From Mycobacterium sp. KBS0706 (GTDB taxonomy: Bacteria; Pseudomonadota; Alphaproteobacteria; DSM-16000; Inquilinaceae): a DNA stretch of 64,000 nt. A program made the position numbers and the translations under genes. Where the stretch lies: positions 53,462 to 117,461 of the forward strand of contig NZ_VCCH02000016.1 in the NCBI RefSeq assembly GCF_005938675.2. The letters are read 5' to 3'. Within the stretch, counting starts at the first letter, position 1; each line of letters starts with the position of its first letter. The notes below the pieces were generated by a model. It was not told where the DNA came from, did not search any database, and saw only the letters and a list, made by a program, of their open reading frames with translations. Positions 37,934 to 46,878 of the stretch are shown here, in pieces.

Positions 37934-37977
37934 GATCGGGGTCCCGGACGCCCGTGGGCCAGGCGTCCGGGCCGATC
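37934..37977. other. Long stable hairpin downstream of the RTX gene
   Basis: CCCGGACGCC (37943-37952) pairs with GGCGTCCGGG (37962-37971), extended by flanking GATCGG/CCGATC. It lies between the RTX stop codon and the intrinsic terminator and could protect the 3' end of the message from exonucleases. Confidence 0.6.
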
Positions 37978-37998
37978 CCCCCGACCGGCCGAAGCCGA

Positions 37999-40500
37999 TC
38001 AGAGCACGAAGTCGCCGATCACCAGGGTGGCAGCACCCTTGACCTGGACCTCGAAGTCGGCATGGCCGTCGCCATTGACGTCGCCGCTGAGGATCCCGCC
38101 CTGGAAGTGCAACTGCCCGGCCACACCGGTGAAGTTGGCCCCACCGATGAAGGTGAAGGCCTGGTCACCGGCCGCCTTGGTGCTGGCGTCGATGAAGTGC
38201 AGGTCGATCTTGTCGCCCTGGGCATGGCTGAAGTCGGTGATCACGTCCCGGCCCGCGCCGACCACGCTCTGTGCGATCGACTGGAACCGGAAGGTGTCCG
38301 CGCCCGCGCCACCGATCAGGGTGTCGGTCCCCGAATTGCCGTCGAGGACGTCATTGCCCCCCTTGCCTTCGAGGGTGTCGTTACCCGCCCCGCCGCTGAG
38401 GCCGTTGACGGACTCGTTGCCGATCAGGCGGTTGTTCAACGCGTTGCCGAGCCCATTCCTGGCCGTGCCCAGGAGCGTCAGGATCTCGGTATTGTCGGTC
38501 AAGCCGTAGTCGATGGACGAGAACACCTGATCGGTGCCGCCATTCGCCAGTTCCTGGACCCGATCCCCATAGTTCTCGACATAGTAGACGTCGTTGCCGA
38601 TGCCACCGATCATGATATCGGCACCGGCGCCGCCGGAGAGCTGGTCGTTGCCGAGGCCACCAGTGATGACGTCGTTGCCGGCATCGCCCCAGAGCAGGTC
38701 GCTGCCCGTGCCGCCACTGACGCGGTCGGCACCGGCGCCACCATGGATGATGTCGTTGCCGAGATAGCCGTTCAGGATGTCGGCATTGGCGGTGCCGTTG
38801 ACGGTGTCGGCCGAACCGACCGCGTCGCCGGCAATGTTGGCCAGGGAGTTGGAGCCCAGGGCAACAACGTTCAGGACGGAGCCGAGCAGACCGCTGACGA
38901 CGCTGAGCGGGCCGACATTGGTCAGGCCGCTGACATCGATGCTGAACACCGCATCGCCGAGCGAGGACAGGATGGTGTCGAGCGCCTGCTCGAGACCGAC
39001 GCCGCCGCCGAGCAGGCTGCCCAGGATGCCGTCGAGGTCGATGATGCCGCCGAGGCCGTCGCCGCCCAGCAGGCCGCCGACCACGCCCTCGACCGTCGCC
39101 AGCACGCCGCCGAGGATGCCCTCGACCGCGCCGCCGAGATTGCCGAGGTCGAGGCCGCCGAGGGTCCCGCCCAGGACGTCGCCGCCGAGCAGGCCGTCGA
39201 GCAGGCCGGTGACCGTACCGAGCACGCCGCCCAGCAAATCGCCGCCCAGCAGGTCGCCGCCCAGCAGGCCGCCGAGCAGGTTCTCGACCGTGCCGACGAC
39301 GCCGCCCAGCAGGTCGCCGCTGAGCACGCCGCCCAGCAGGTCCCCGCCCAGCAGGTCGCCCAGTACGCCGGTGATGCTGCCGAGCAGGTCGCCGCCCAGC
39401 AGGTCGCCGCCGAGCACGCCGTTGAGCAGGTCGGTCACCGTGCCGAGCAGACCGCCCAGCAGGTCGCCGTCGAGGATGCCGCCACCGACGCCGCCGAGCA
39501 GATCGCCGCCCAGCAGGCCGTTCAGCAGATCGCCGACCGAGCCGAGCAGGCCGCCGAGCAGGTCGCCGCCCAGCAGGTCGCCGCCGAGCACGCCGCCGAC
39601 GACGCCCTCGACCGACCCGATCAGGCCGCCGAGCAAGTCGTCGCCGCCCGCGATGCCGCCCAGCAGGCCGCCGAGCAGGTCGCCGCCGCCGAGCACGCCG
39701 CCCAGCAGGCCCTGGACCAGACCGACTACGCCGCCGAGCAGATCGCCGCCCAGCAGGTCGCCACCCAGCAGGTCGCCGCCCAGGATGCCGCCAAGCAGGT
39801 CGTTCACCGTGCTGAGCAGGCCGCCGAGCAGGTCGCCGCCGAGGAGACCGCCAAGCAGGTCGCCACCGAGCAGATCGCCACCGAGCAGGCCGTTCAGCAG
39901 GTCGCCGACCGTGCCGAGCACGCCACCGAGCACATCGCCGCCCAGCAGGTCGCCGCCGAGCAGATCGCCGCTGAGAATGCCGCCGAGCAGGCCCTGGACG
40001 GTCTCAACCAGACCGCCGACGACGCTGCCGAGATCGGCGTTCAGCACGCCGCCGAGCACATCGCCGCTGAGAATGCCGCCGAGCAGGCCGCTCACCGCCT
40101 CGAGCACGCCACCGGCGGTGCCGCCCAGCAGATCGCCCTGCAGGATGCCGCTCAGCAGATCCTCGACCGAACCGAGCAGGCCGCCGGCCAGGTCGCCGGG
40201 GAGCACGCCGCCGAGCAGGCCATCGAGCAGGCCGTCGACCAGGGTAAAGACGCCGCCGAGCAGGCCGTCGGCATCAGTGCCGCCGAACACCAGGCCGTCC
40301 AGGGAGCCCAGGACGCTCTTCACCGTGCCGATCACGCCGCTGAGGGAGTCGTCGCCCAGAAGATTCCCGAGCAGACCGTCATCACCAAGCAGCCCGCCCA
40401 GAAGGCCGTCGCTGCCAAGCAGGCCGCCGAGGAGACCGTCATTGCCCAGCAAACCGCCGAGCAATCCGTCATCTCCGAGCAGGCCGTCAAGAAGACCCAT
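37999..40500 (-). CDS. LLGGD-repeat RTX protein, type I secreted
   Basis: An 833-residue predicted secreted protein. Residues 1 to about 500 are low-complexity repeats built on LLGGD/LLGGN (for example GGDLLGGDLLGG), grouped in about 33-residue modules that alternate with a valine/leucine segment such as VGDLLNGLLGG. Residues about 500-570 are a non-repeat linker. The last 260 residues hold RTX calcium-binding nonapeptides (GGAGADRVSGGTGSD, GGAGNDTLEG) and a serralysin-type end (GADTFRFQS, GRDVITDFSHAQGDKIDL, GDVNGDGHADFEV, final DFVL), which is a type I secretion signal. ATG 40500 has GGAGGAGG upstream. No secretion genes are adjacent. The repeat function is unknown. Confidence 0.85.
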   Translation of the reverse strand: MGLLDGLLGDDGLLGGLLGNDGLLGGLLGSDGLLGGLLGDDGLLGNLLGDDSLSGVIGTVKSVLGSLDGLVFGGTDADGLLGGVFTLVDGLLDGLLGGVLPGDLAGGLLGSVEDLLSGILQGDLLGGTAGGVLEAVSGLLGGILSGDVLGGVLNADLGSVVGGLVETVQGLLGGILSGDLLGGDLLGGDVLGGVLGTVGDLLNGLLGGDLLGGDLLGGLLGGDLLGGLLSTVNDLLGGILGGDLLGGDLLGGDLLGGVVGLVQGLLGGVLGGGDLLGGLLGGIAGGDDLLGGLIGSVEGVVGGVLGGDLLGGDLLGGLLGSVGDLLNGLLGGDLLGGVGGGILDGDLLGGLLGTVTDLLNGVLGGDLLGGDLLGSITGVLGDLLGGDLLGGVLSGDLLGGVVGTVENLLGGLLGGDLLGGDLLGGVLGTVTGLLDGLLGGDVLGGTLGGLDLGNLGGAVEGILGGVLATVEGVVGGLLGGDGLGGIIDLDGILGSLLGGGVGLEQALDTILSSLGDAVFSIDVSGLTNVGPLSVVSGLLGSVLNVVALGSNSLANIAGDAVGSADTVNGTANADILNGYLGNDIIHGGAGADRVSGGTGSDLLWGDAGNDVITGGLGNDQLSGGAGADIMIGGIGNDVYYVENYGDRVQELANGGTDQVFSSIDYGLTDNTEILTLLGTARNGLGNALNNRLIGNESVNGLSGGAGNDTLEGKGGNDVLDGNSGTDTLIGGAGADTFRFQSIAQSVVGAGRDVITDFSHAQGDKIDLHFIDASTKAAGDQAFTFIGGANFTGVAGQLHFQGGILSGDVNGDGHADFEVQVKGAATLVIGDFVL
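39040..40500 (-). repeat. Tandem coding repeats of the LLGGD region
   Basis: A 15-base unit (five codons) recurs dozens of times on the minus strand in degenerate form, inside larger units of about 100 bases. Because of it the opposite strand is also open for about 2.7 kb in two frames; these lack family matches and ribosome-binding sites and are taken as shadows. The region is prone to slippage and to misassembly. Confidence 0.8.
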
Positions 40501-40515
40501 GATTTCCTCCTCCAA

Positions 40516-41213
40516 GAAACTCTCGCCAAGCCGACAGCCCGGCCGCCGCCCACAGGGCTAGCCAGCCGGCATTCAGGCAAAAAACGATAGAGCTGTCCAT
40601 GGAAATTCCCGTTTTTTACTTCTCAATGACGAAATAGACCGATGAATTTGAACCTGCATAAGCTCCATCTCTAAGATAGGTTTTATCATTTCTTTAGTAG
40701 GGACATTTAATTATTTGATTTAATAATATTATTTCCTGTGAAACTTCATGAGAGACCGTCTGCTGCGGAAAAAAGCCTTTTGGTCCGACAGGATCGAACG
40801 GATGCGCTCCGTCTCGAATCGTGCCGGCGGTTCCCGGAACGGCGCCCGCCCCGATGCAAAGCCGCAGGAAACGGCGGGAAATTCCCGGTCGGCGGATCCG
40901 CAGCGGCGATCGGCGCGGCCTTGCCGCGACCTGCCGCCGCATGGCGCGGCTGCGGCATTGCTTGTCCCGGGTGGAGAATGACGGACCGGCGACCGGGTCG
41001 ACCTGCCAGGGCCGGCAGGTCCGCGATTCGCCGACCGGGCCGAGCCGAGTCGCGAGGCGATGGTCGCATTGCCGCGACGGGCGGGGTAGAATCATCGCGT
41101 TCCGTGAGAACGGCTGGACAGCAGCCGGGATCGCCTCTTACAACCCTGAGTATTCATGCCGGGATATGCACTGCACTTGCGCAGCGGCACTAGAACCGGT
41201 GAGGGAGGATATA
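40516..41213. other. AT-rich promoter region and spacer upstream of the RTX gene
   Basis: From about 40590 to 40760 the sequence is strikingly AT-rich (for example taattatttgatttaataat) against 70 percent GC around it. It lies directly upstream of the RTX gene and probably holds its promoter and silencing or curvature sites. The remainder (about 40760-41200) is GC-rich with only unsupported short frames. Confidence 0.5.
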
Positions 41214-41495
41214 TTGAGCGTGGAATCCACAGGTATCAGCGAAGCCGATCTGCGCGAGGCCCTGAAGAAGCTGGCGGTGGCGAGCGACCTGCGCTTCGGC
41301 CAGGTGGTCGGGCTGGCGGCCGTGGTGGCGATGCTGCCGGGCGTCGAGGCGATCCCGGTCGAGAAGATCGAGGAGGTCGTCGAGCGGCTGACCCGCGGCG
41401 TTCCCGGCGGCCAGAACCTGAAGGTCCCGGCGGTCAACATCGCCCGCAACGTGATCACCGCCGCCGCCGAGGCGAAGAGCTCCGGCACCGCCTGA
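41214..41495 (+). CDS. Small conserved-looking hypothetical protein
   Basis: A 93-residue protein with no known family that I can name. It is predicted to be mostly helical: an N-terminal helix (ISEADLREALKKLAVASDL), a hydrophobic helix (GQVVGLAAVVAMLPGVEAI), an acidic helix (VEKIEEVVERLTRG) and a C-terminal VPAVNIARNVITAAAEAK helix. The start is probably TTG 41214 with GGGAGG five bases upstream; GTG 41220 is the alternative. It ends in a bidirectional terminator facing mgtE. Confidence 0.65.
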   Translation: MSVESTGISEADLREALKKLAVASDLRFGQVVGLAAVVAMLPGVEAIPVEKIEEVVERLTRGVPGGQNLKVPAVNIARNVITAAAEAKSSGTA

Positions 41496-41502
41496 GACGG
41501 CC

Positions 41503-41547
41503 GGCCCATCCCGTCGCCGGCCGGATAGCGGCGCGACGGGATGGGCC
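41503..41547. terminator. Bidirectional hairpin terminator
   Basis: GGCCCATCCCGTCG (41503-41516) pairs with CGACGGGATGGGCC (41534-41547), a 14-bp stem with a 17-nt loop. It sits exactly between the convergent hypothetical gene and mgtE. No long U-tract is present on either strand. Confidence 0.65.
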
Positions 41548-41550
41548 GTG

Positions 41551-42939
41551 TCAGAGCAGGACCAGCGCGGCCAGGCCGAGGAAGGCGAAGAAGCCGACCA
41601 CGTCGGTGACGGTGGTCAGGAACACGGCGCTGGACACCGCCGGATCGATCCCGAAGCGCTGCATCGCCAGCGGGATCACGGTGCCCGAGAAGGCGGCGGC
41701 CAGCAGGTTGATGATCATGGCCGCGCCGATCACCAGCGCCAGCCGCGGATCCCCGAACCACAGCCACACCACGCCACCGGCGATCGCGGCGAAGAGCAGG
41801 CCGTTGATCACGCCGACCAGCACCTCCTTCCACAGGATGCGGACGGCGTTGCTGTCGGTCAGCTCGCGCATCGCCAGCGCCCGCACCGCGACGGTCAGGG
41901 TCTGGGTGCCGGCATTGCCGCCCATCGAGGCGACGATCGGCATCAGCACCGCCAGCGCCACCACCTGGCTGATCACGTCCTCGAACAGGCCGATCACCGA
42001 CGAGGCCAGGACCGCGGTCAGCAGATTGACGAACAGCCAGGAGAAGCGCGAGCGGGTGGTGGCGGCGACGTCGCGGTAGAGGTCGCTCTGCTCGCCGATG
42101 CCGCCGAGGCGGAAGATGTCGGATTCCGCCTCCTCGTCGATGACGTCGACCACATCGTCCAGGGTGATGACGCCGAGCAGCTTGCCGTTCTGGTCGACCA
42201 CCGGCGCCGAGACCATGCCGTAGCGCCGGAACAGCAGCGCCACCTCCTCCTGGTCCATCTCGGCCGGAATGGGATGGATGTCCTCCAGTTCCAGCTCGGC
42301 CAGCTTCGCCGGGCGCCGGCCGCGCAGGAAGCGCGACAGCGGCAGCTGGCCGCGGGGGTTGCCGTGCAGATCGACCAGGAACAGGCTGTAGAACTCGTCC
42401 GGCAGGTCCTCGGCGGTGCGCAGCCAGTCGATGGTCTTGCCGACGGTCCAGTAATCCGGCACCGACACCAGCTCGCGCTGCATCAGCCGGCCGGCGGAGT
42501 ATTCCGGGAAGTCCAGCCCTTCGAGCAGGACCCGCCGCTCCTCGGCCGGGATGTTGGCCAGGACCGCGTCGCGCTCACCCTCGTCGAGAGTCTCGATCAG
42601 GGCCAGCGCGTCGTCGGAATCGAGCTCCTGCAGCGCCGCCGCGACATCCTGCGGCCCGAGCAGATCCAGGACCTCCTGACGGACGTCCTCATTCAGCCAC
42701 GCCAGCGCCTCGGCGTCGGTGGTCAGCTGAATCCGGATCAGGCCGACGACGACGCGCCGGTCGTCCGGATGCAGCGCCTCGAGCAGCGTCGCCAGGTCGG
42801 CGGAGTGGAGCGGCGCCAGCCGCTCCTCCACCTCGGCGAGGCGATGGTCGTCGAGCGCCTGCTCGATCTCCTGCACGAAGCCGGGCGGCAGGCCGTATTC
42901 CTGGGCGTCCGCAGTCTGGCCGTCGGGCGCCGCCGTCAC
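41551..42939 (-). CDS. mgtE: Magnesium transporter MgtE
   Basis: A 462-residue Mg2+ channel/transporter. The N-terminal MgtE_N superhelical domain (to about 150) has LHSADLATLLEALHPDDRRV, then tandem CBS domains (about 155-280, with YSAGRLMQRELVSVPDYWTV and VVDQNGKLLGVITLDDVVDVI), then five membrane segments (about 300-462) including the conserved MPIVASMGGNAGTQTLTV pore signature. GTG 42939 lies one base past the maeB stop, so the two are translationally coupled. Confidence 0.93.
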   Translation of the reverse strand: MTAAPDGQTADAQEYGLPPGFVQEIEQALDDHRLAEVEERLAPLHSADLATLLEALHPDDRRVVVGLIRIQLTTDAEALAWLNEDVRQEVLDLLGPQDVAAALQELDSDDALALIETLDEGERDAVLANIPAEERRVLLEGLDFPEYSAGRLMQRELVSVPDYWTVGKTIDWLRTAEDLPDEFYSLFLVDLHGNPRGQLPLSRFLRGRRPAKLAELELEDIHPIPAEMDQEEVALLFRRYGMVSAPVVDQNGKLLGVITLDDVVDVIDEEAESDIFRLGGIGEQSDLYRDVAATTRSRFSWLFVNLLTAVLASSVIGLFEDVISQVVALAVLMPIVASMGGNAGTQTLTVAVRALAMRELTDSNAVRILWKEVLVGVINGLLFAAIAGGVVWLWFGDPRLALVIGAAMIINLLAAAFSGTVIPLAMQRFGIDPAVSSAVFLTTVTDVVGFFAFLGLAALVLL

Positions 42940-42940
42940 C

Positions 42941-45277
42941 TCACACCGACAGGGCTTCGAGCGCCACGTGCGACGCCTGCCGGGCATGGGCGTCGATCGG
43001 GCAGACCGCCCCCGCCAGCTGCGCGTCAACCGTGGCGATCGCGGTGACGTTGACCAGGCCGCGCACCGTCACCGACGGGGTGACGATATGCGCCGGCCGG
43101 GCGACGCCGAGCAGCATCGGGCCGATCGAGATCGCCTCGCCCAGCACCTTCAGCATGTTGAAGGCGATGTTGGCGGCGTCGAGCGAGGGCAGCACCAGGA
43201 GGTTGGCGCTGCCGGTCAGCTTGCTGTCCGGGAAGATCCGCTGGCGCACCTCCTCGGACAGCGCGGCGTCGGCATGCATCTCGCCCTCGACCTCGAGGTC
43301 CGGCGCCTGCTCGCGGATCAGCGACAAGGCGTGGCGCATCTTCACCGGCGACGGCCCGTCCATGGTGCCGAAGTTGGAATGCGACAGCAGCGCCACCTTC
43401 GGCACGATGCCGAGGCGCCGCACCTCCTCCGCCGCCAAGAGCGTGGTCTCGGCGATCTGCTCCGGCGTCGGGTCCGGGGTGATGTAGGTGTCGGCCAGGA
43501 AGAAGGTGCCGCGCGGCAGCACCAGGGCGCTGAGCGCGGCCGGGGTGGTCACCCCCGGCGCCAGGCCGATGACGCTGAGGACGTCGCGCAGATGCGGCCG
43601 GTACGGGCCGTAGCTGCCGCAGACCATGGCGTCGGCCTCCTGCTTCTGCACCATCAGCGCCGCGATCACGGTCGAGTTGGTGCGCACCACGGTGCGGGCG
43701 ACGTCGGGCGAGACCCCACGCCGGGCCAGCAGCTGGTGGTAGAGGCGCCAGTATTCGGTGTAGCGAGGGTCGCTCTCGGGATCGACAAGCTCGACGTCGC
43801 GGTCGAGCTTCAGCCGCAGGCCGAGCTTCTCGATCCGGCGCTCGACCACGCCGCGGCGGCCGATCAGGATCGGCTTGGCCAGCTGGTCGTCGAGCACGAT
43901 CTGGACCGCGCGCAGCACCCGCTCGTCCTCGCCCTCGGCATAGACGACGCGCTTGGGCTCGGCCTTCGCCAGGGTGAACACCGGCCGCATCACCAGGCCG
44001 GAGCGGAACACGAATTCCTCCAGCTTGCCGGTATAGGCGGCGAAATCGGTGATCGGCCGGGTGGCGACGCCGGAATCCATCGCCGCCTTGGCCACTGCCG
44101 GCGCGATCTTGATGATCAGCCGCGGGTCGAACGGCTTCGGGATCAGGTATTCGGGGCCGAAGCTGAGCTGCTGGTCGCCATAGGCGGTGGCGACGATGTC
44201 CGACCCCTCCTGCATCGCCAGGTCGGCGATGGCCTGCACCGCGGCGATCTTCATCGCCTCGTTGATCGCGGTGGCGCCGACATCGAGCGCGCCGCGGAAG
44301 ATGAAGGGGAAGCACAGGACGTTGTTGACCTGGTTCGGATAATCCGACCGCCCGGTCGCCATCACCGCGTCGGGGCGGATGGCCTTGACCTCCTCCGGCA
44401 TGATCTCCGGCGTCGGGTTGGCCAGCGCCATGATGATCGGCCGGTCGGCCATGCGCTTGACCATCTCGGCGGTCAGCACCCGCGGCGCCGACAGGCCGAG
44501 GAAGATGTCGGCGTCGCCGATCACCTCGGCCAGGGTCCGGGCCTCGGTCTTGCGGGCGTAGCGCTGCTTGCGCGGGTCCATCAGCTCGTTGCGGCCGTCC
44601 CAGACCACGCCGGCGATGTCGGTGACCCAGATGTTCTCGATCGGCAGCCCCATGTCGACCAGGAGGTCGAGGCAGGCCAGCGCCGCGGCGCCGGCGCCGG
44701 AGGTGACCAGCTTGACCGATTTCAGGTCCTTGCCGACGACGCGCAGCCCGTTGGTGATGGCGGCGGCGACGATGATGGCGGTGCCGTGCTGATCGTCGTG
44801 GAAGACCGGGATCTTCATCCGGGCCCGGGCCTTCGATTCGACCTCGAAGCACTCCGGCGCCTTGATGTCCTCGAGGTTGATGCCACCGAAGGTCGGCTCC
44901 AGCGCCACGATGATGTCGACCAGCTTGTCCGGGTCGGTCTCGTTGACCTCGATGTCGAAGACGTCGATGCCGGCGAACTTCTTGAACAGGACGCCCTTGC
45001 CCTCCATCACCGGCTTGGACGCCAAGGGGCCGATGTTGCCGAGGCCGAGGACCGCGGTGCCGTTGGTGATGACGGCGACGAGGTTGGCCCGGCTGGTGAC
45101 GCGCGATGCCTCCTGCGGGTCGGCGACGATCGCCTCGCAGGCCGCGGCGACGCCCGGGGAATAGGCCAGCGCCAGGTCGCGCTGCGTCGCCAGCGGCTTG
45201 GTCGGCGCCACCGCGATCTTTCCGGGTGTCGGGAGACGGTGGTAGTCGAGCGCGGCTTCGCGCAGATCGCTGGACAT
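42941..45277 (-). CDS. maeB: NADP-dependent malic enzyme with phosphotransacetylase domain
   Basis: A 778-residue fusion. The N-terminal malic enzyme half (about 1-420) converts malate to pyruvate and CO2 with NADP+; motifs include [42 protein letters not shown] and [16 protein letters not shown]. The C-terminal half (about 440-778) is a phosphotransacetylase-like domain, usually catalytically silent and regulatory in MaeB, with [19 protein letters not shown] 45277 is preferred to GTG 45280. It is followed directly by mgtE. Confidence 0.94.
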   Translation of the reverse strand: MSSDLREAALDYHRLPTPGKIAVAPTKPLATQRDLALAYSPGVAAACEAIVADPQEASRVTSRANLVAVITNGTAVLGLGNIGPLASKPVMEGKGVLFKKFAGIDVFDIEVNETDPDKLVDIIVALEPTFGGINLEDIKAPECFEVESKARARMKIPVFHDDQHGTAIIVAAAITNGLRVVGKDLKSVKLVTSGAGAAALACLDLLVDMGLPIENIWVTDIAGVVWDGRNELMDPRKQRYARKTEARTLAEVIGDADIFLGLSAPRVLTAEMVKRMADRPIIMALANPTPEIMPEEVKAIRPDAVMATGRSDYPNQVNNVLCFPFIFRGALDVGATAINEAMKIAAVQAIADLAMQEGSDIVATAYGDQQLSFGPEYLIPKPFDPRLIIKIAPAVAKAAMDSGVATRPITDFAAYTGKLEEFVFRSGLVMRPVFTLAKAEPKRVVYAEGEDERVLRAVQIVLDDQLAKPILIGRRGVVERRIEKLGLRLKLDRDVELVDPESDPRYTEYWRLYHQLLARRGVSPDVARTVVRTNSTVIAALMVQKQEADAMVCGSYGPYRPHLRDVLSVIGLAPGVTTPAALSALVLPRGTFFLADTYITPDPTPEQIAETTLLAAEEVRRLGIVPKVALLSHSNFGTMDGPSPVKMRHALSLIREQAPDLEVEGEMHADAALSEEVRQRIFPDSKLTGSANLLVLPSLDAANIAFNMLKVLGEAISIGPMLLGVARPAHIVTPSVTVRGLVNVTAIATVDAQLAGAVCPIDAHARQASHVALEALSV

Positions 45278-45355
45278 CACGGGATCCGGGACAGCGTTAC
45301 GGGTCGAGCCGTTATAGGCAGCGTTCCGCCCGGGCGGAAGGGCCGCGAAATGCGA

Positions 45356-45381
45356 AAGGCCCGCCGGTGAGGGCGGGCCTT
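45356..45381 (-). terminator. Terminator downstream of tRNA-Leu
   Basis: AAGGCCCGCC (45356-45365) pairs with GGCGGGCCTT (45372-45381) over a 6-nt loop. On the minus strand it lies nine bases after the tRNA CCA end and is followed by TTTCGCATTTCG. Confidence 0.75.
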
Positions 45382-45389
45382 GCGAAGAA

Positions 45390-45476
45390 TGGTGCGGTCG
45401 AGAAGACTCGAACTTCCACGGGGGTTAGCCCACAGCGACCTCAACGCTGCGCGTCTACCAATTCCGCCACGACCGC
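45390..45476 (-). tRNA. tRNA-Leu (anticodon GAG)
   Basis: An 87-nt class II tRNA read on the minus strand. The acceptor pairs GCGGTCG with CGACCGC, the discriminator is A and CCA is encoded. The anticodon stem CAGCG/CGCTG holds the loop TTGAGGT, giving anticodon GAG for CUC/CUU. The long variable arm and GTTCGAGTC T-arm are visible. It lies between maeB and lipB. Confidence 0.93.
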
Positions 45477-45535
45477 ACGGCAGGCGCGCCCACGAGGGGC
45501 TTGCCTTCCGAGGTGCGGGGGGATTAGCAGATCGG

Positions 45536-46249
45536 ATGCGCCCGATCAAGCAGCCCGATGAGATGATCGCGATTCCGTCTTCCATCCTCGCCGAAACCGC
45601 GGTTCCGGGCGGTCCGGACCGGTCCGGGCCCGACTGGCGCATCGACGACGGCGCCGTGCCCTATCCCGAGGCGCTGGCGGCGATGGAGGCTCGGGTCGCG
45701 GCGATTCGCGCCGGCACTGCGCCGGAGTTGGTGTGGCTCCTGGAGCATTCGCCGCTCTACACAGCCGGCACCAGCGCCCAGGACACCGACCTGCTGACGC
45801 CCGACCGCTTCCCGGTCCACCGCACCGGCCGCGGCGGCCAGTACACCTATCACGGGCCGGGGCAGCGGGTCGGCTACGTCATGGTCGACCTGAAGCGGCG
45901 CAACCCGGATGTCCGCGCCTATGTGCATTCCCTGGAGGAGTGGCTGATCCGCGCTTTGGCGCGGTTCCAGGTGAAGGGCGAGCGGCGCGAGGGCCGGGTC
46001 GGTATCTGGGTCGAACGCGACGGAGTCGAGAAGAAGATCGCCGCGATCGGCGTGCGGATCCGGCACTGGGTGACCTTCCACGGCGTGGCGCTGAACGTCG
46101 ATCCCGACCTGTCGCATTTCGCCGGCATCGTGCCCTGCGGCCTGGCGCAATACGGCGTCACTTCGCTGGTCGATCTCGGTCTGCCGGTGACCATGGCGGA
46201 TGTCGACCTGGCCCTGCGCGAGGCCTGGGACGAGGTGTTCGAGGGGTAG
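45536..46249 (+). CDS. lipB: Octanoyltransferase (LipB)
   Basis: A 237-residue octanoyl-[acyl carrier protein]:protein octanoyltransferase that starts protein lipoylation. The [21 protein letters not shown] substrate motif, the lysine in [12 protein letters not shown] and the catalytic cysteine in [17 protein letters not shown] are present. ATG 45536 gives a normal family length; an ATG at 45563 would also work. A longer open frame upstream runs through tRNA-Leu and is rejected. The gene ends one base before the ccdB stop on the other strand. Confidence 0.93.
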   Translation: MRPIKQPDEMIAIPSSILAETAVPGGPDRSGPDWRIDDGAVPYPEALAAMEARVAAIRAGTAPELVWLLEHSPLYTAGTSAQDTDLLTPDRFPVHRTGRGGQYTYHGPGQRVGYVMVDLKRRNPDVRAYVHSLEEWLIRALARFQVKGERREGRVGIWVERDGVEKKIAAIGVRIRHWVTFHGVALNVDPDLSHFAGIVPCGLAQYGVTSLVDLGLPVTMADVDLALREAWDEVFEG

Positions 46250-46552
46250 TCAGAAGCCCTGGAACAGGAAGTCCAGGGCGTCGACGATCGCCGAGTGCTG
46301 GTCGGCCAGAGAGGCGATGGGACTACCCAGTTCGGAAGCTCGAACCGCCCCCACATGCGTCGTCTGCAGAAAGTATCTCTGGCCGTCGATCGAGAGGATC
46401 GGCTCCAGCCGTTCTTGCTGCCCGCCTTGGTAGGCAGATAGCGGGATCAGCGGAACCACGACCCGTGTGGCGAGATGGTCGTGGAACTCCGACTGCACGT
46501 TCAGCACCAGCCTGCCGCCAAGCCTGCTCACGCGATGCACATCGAACCGCAT
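46250..46552 (-). CDS. ccdB: CcdB-family toxin
   Basis: A 100-residue CcdB-type gyrase-targeting toxin. It begins MRFDVHRV, has NVQSEFHDHLATRVVVPLIP and ends with SIVDALDFLFQGF in the manner of the family, including the hydrophobic C-terminal helix that contacts GyrA. CcdA precedes it and their stop and start overlap by one base (TGATG). The module lies between lipB and an ABC-F gene. Poisoning of gyrase is established for the F-plasmid protein and inferred here. Confidence 0.9.
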   Translation of the reverse strand: MRFDVHRVSRLGGRLVLNVQSEFHDHLATRVVVPLIPLSAYQGGQQERLEPILSIDGQRYFLQTTHVGAVRASELGSPIASLADQHSAIVDALDFLFQGF

Positions 46553-46803
46553 CAGAAGAGTCGCAGCGATTCCAGGGTCAGCCCGTGCTGCTCGACCCAT
46601 TCGTTGTGGCTCTTGATCGCCTCGGCGTTCCGCTGCTTCCAGAGCTCGCCCTCATGACGGCGCACAGCCTCGACGATAGCGTCTTCGGCAATCCTGGAGA
46701 TATTGAGGCCGTATTCCTTGGCCCGCCGGGTCGCCTCTGCCGAGAGGGTCAGGTTGGTTGCGCGGCGTGGGGCGCGCCCTTCGTCGATCATCGTCATAAC
46801 CAT
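46552..46803 (-). CDS. ccdA: CcdA-family antitoxin
   Basis: An 83-residue antitoxin with an N-terminal ribbon-helix-helix (ATNLTLSAEATRRAKEYGLN) and a C-terminal toxin-binding tail (LWKQRNAEAIKSHNEWVEQH and LTLESLRLF). Several in-frame ATGs exist (46803, 46797, 46791); none has a strong ribosome-binding site, so the start is uncertain. It should neutralise CcdB and autoregulate. The tail is closely matched by the separate mini-gene at 46879-47049. Confidence 0.88.
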   Translation of the reverse strand: MVMTMIDEGRAPRRATNLTLSAEATRRAKEYGLNISRIAEDAIVEAVRRHEGELWKQRNAEAIKSHNEWVEQHGLTLESLRLF

Positions 46804-46878
46804 AATATGCGCATTCACGATGCGCATCACAAGCCTGCACTCGATCAGCCTTCTGCTCGGTGAGCGAGATCGACCCGA

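Noticed and set aside
39040..40480. CRISPR-like appearance of repeats
   Set aside because: Repeats are codon-phased, degenerate and of 15 bases without unique spacers; they encode the LLGGD protein.
40748..40981. 77-codon frame downstream of the AT-rich island
   Set aside because: Arg/Ser/Pro-rich sequence without family resemblance or initiation signal.
45380..45535. Upstream extension of the lipB frame
   Set aside because: It runs through tRNA-Leu and the LipB family begins near 45536.
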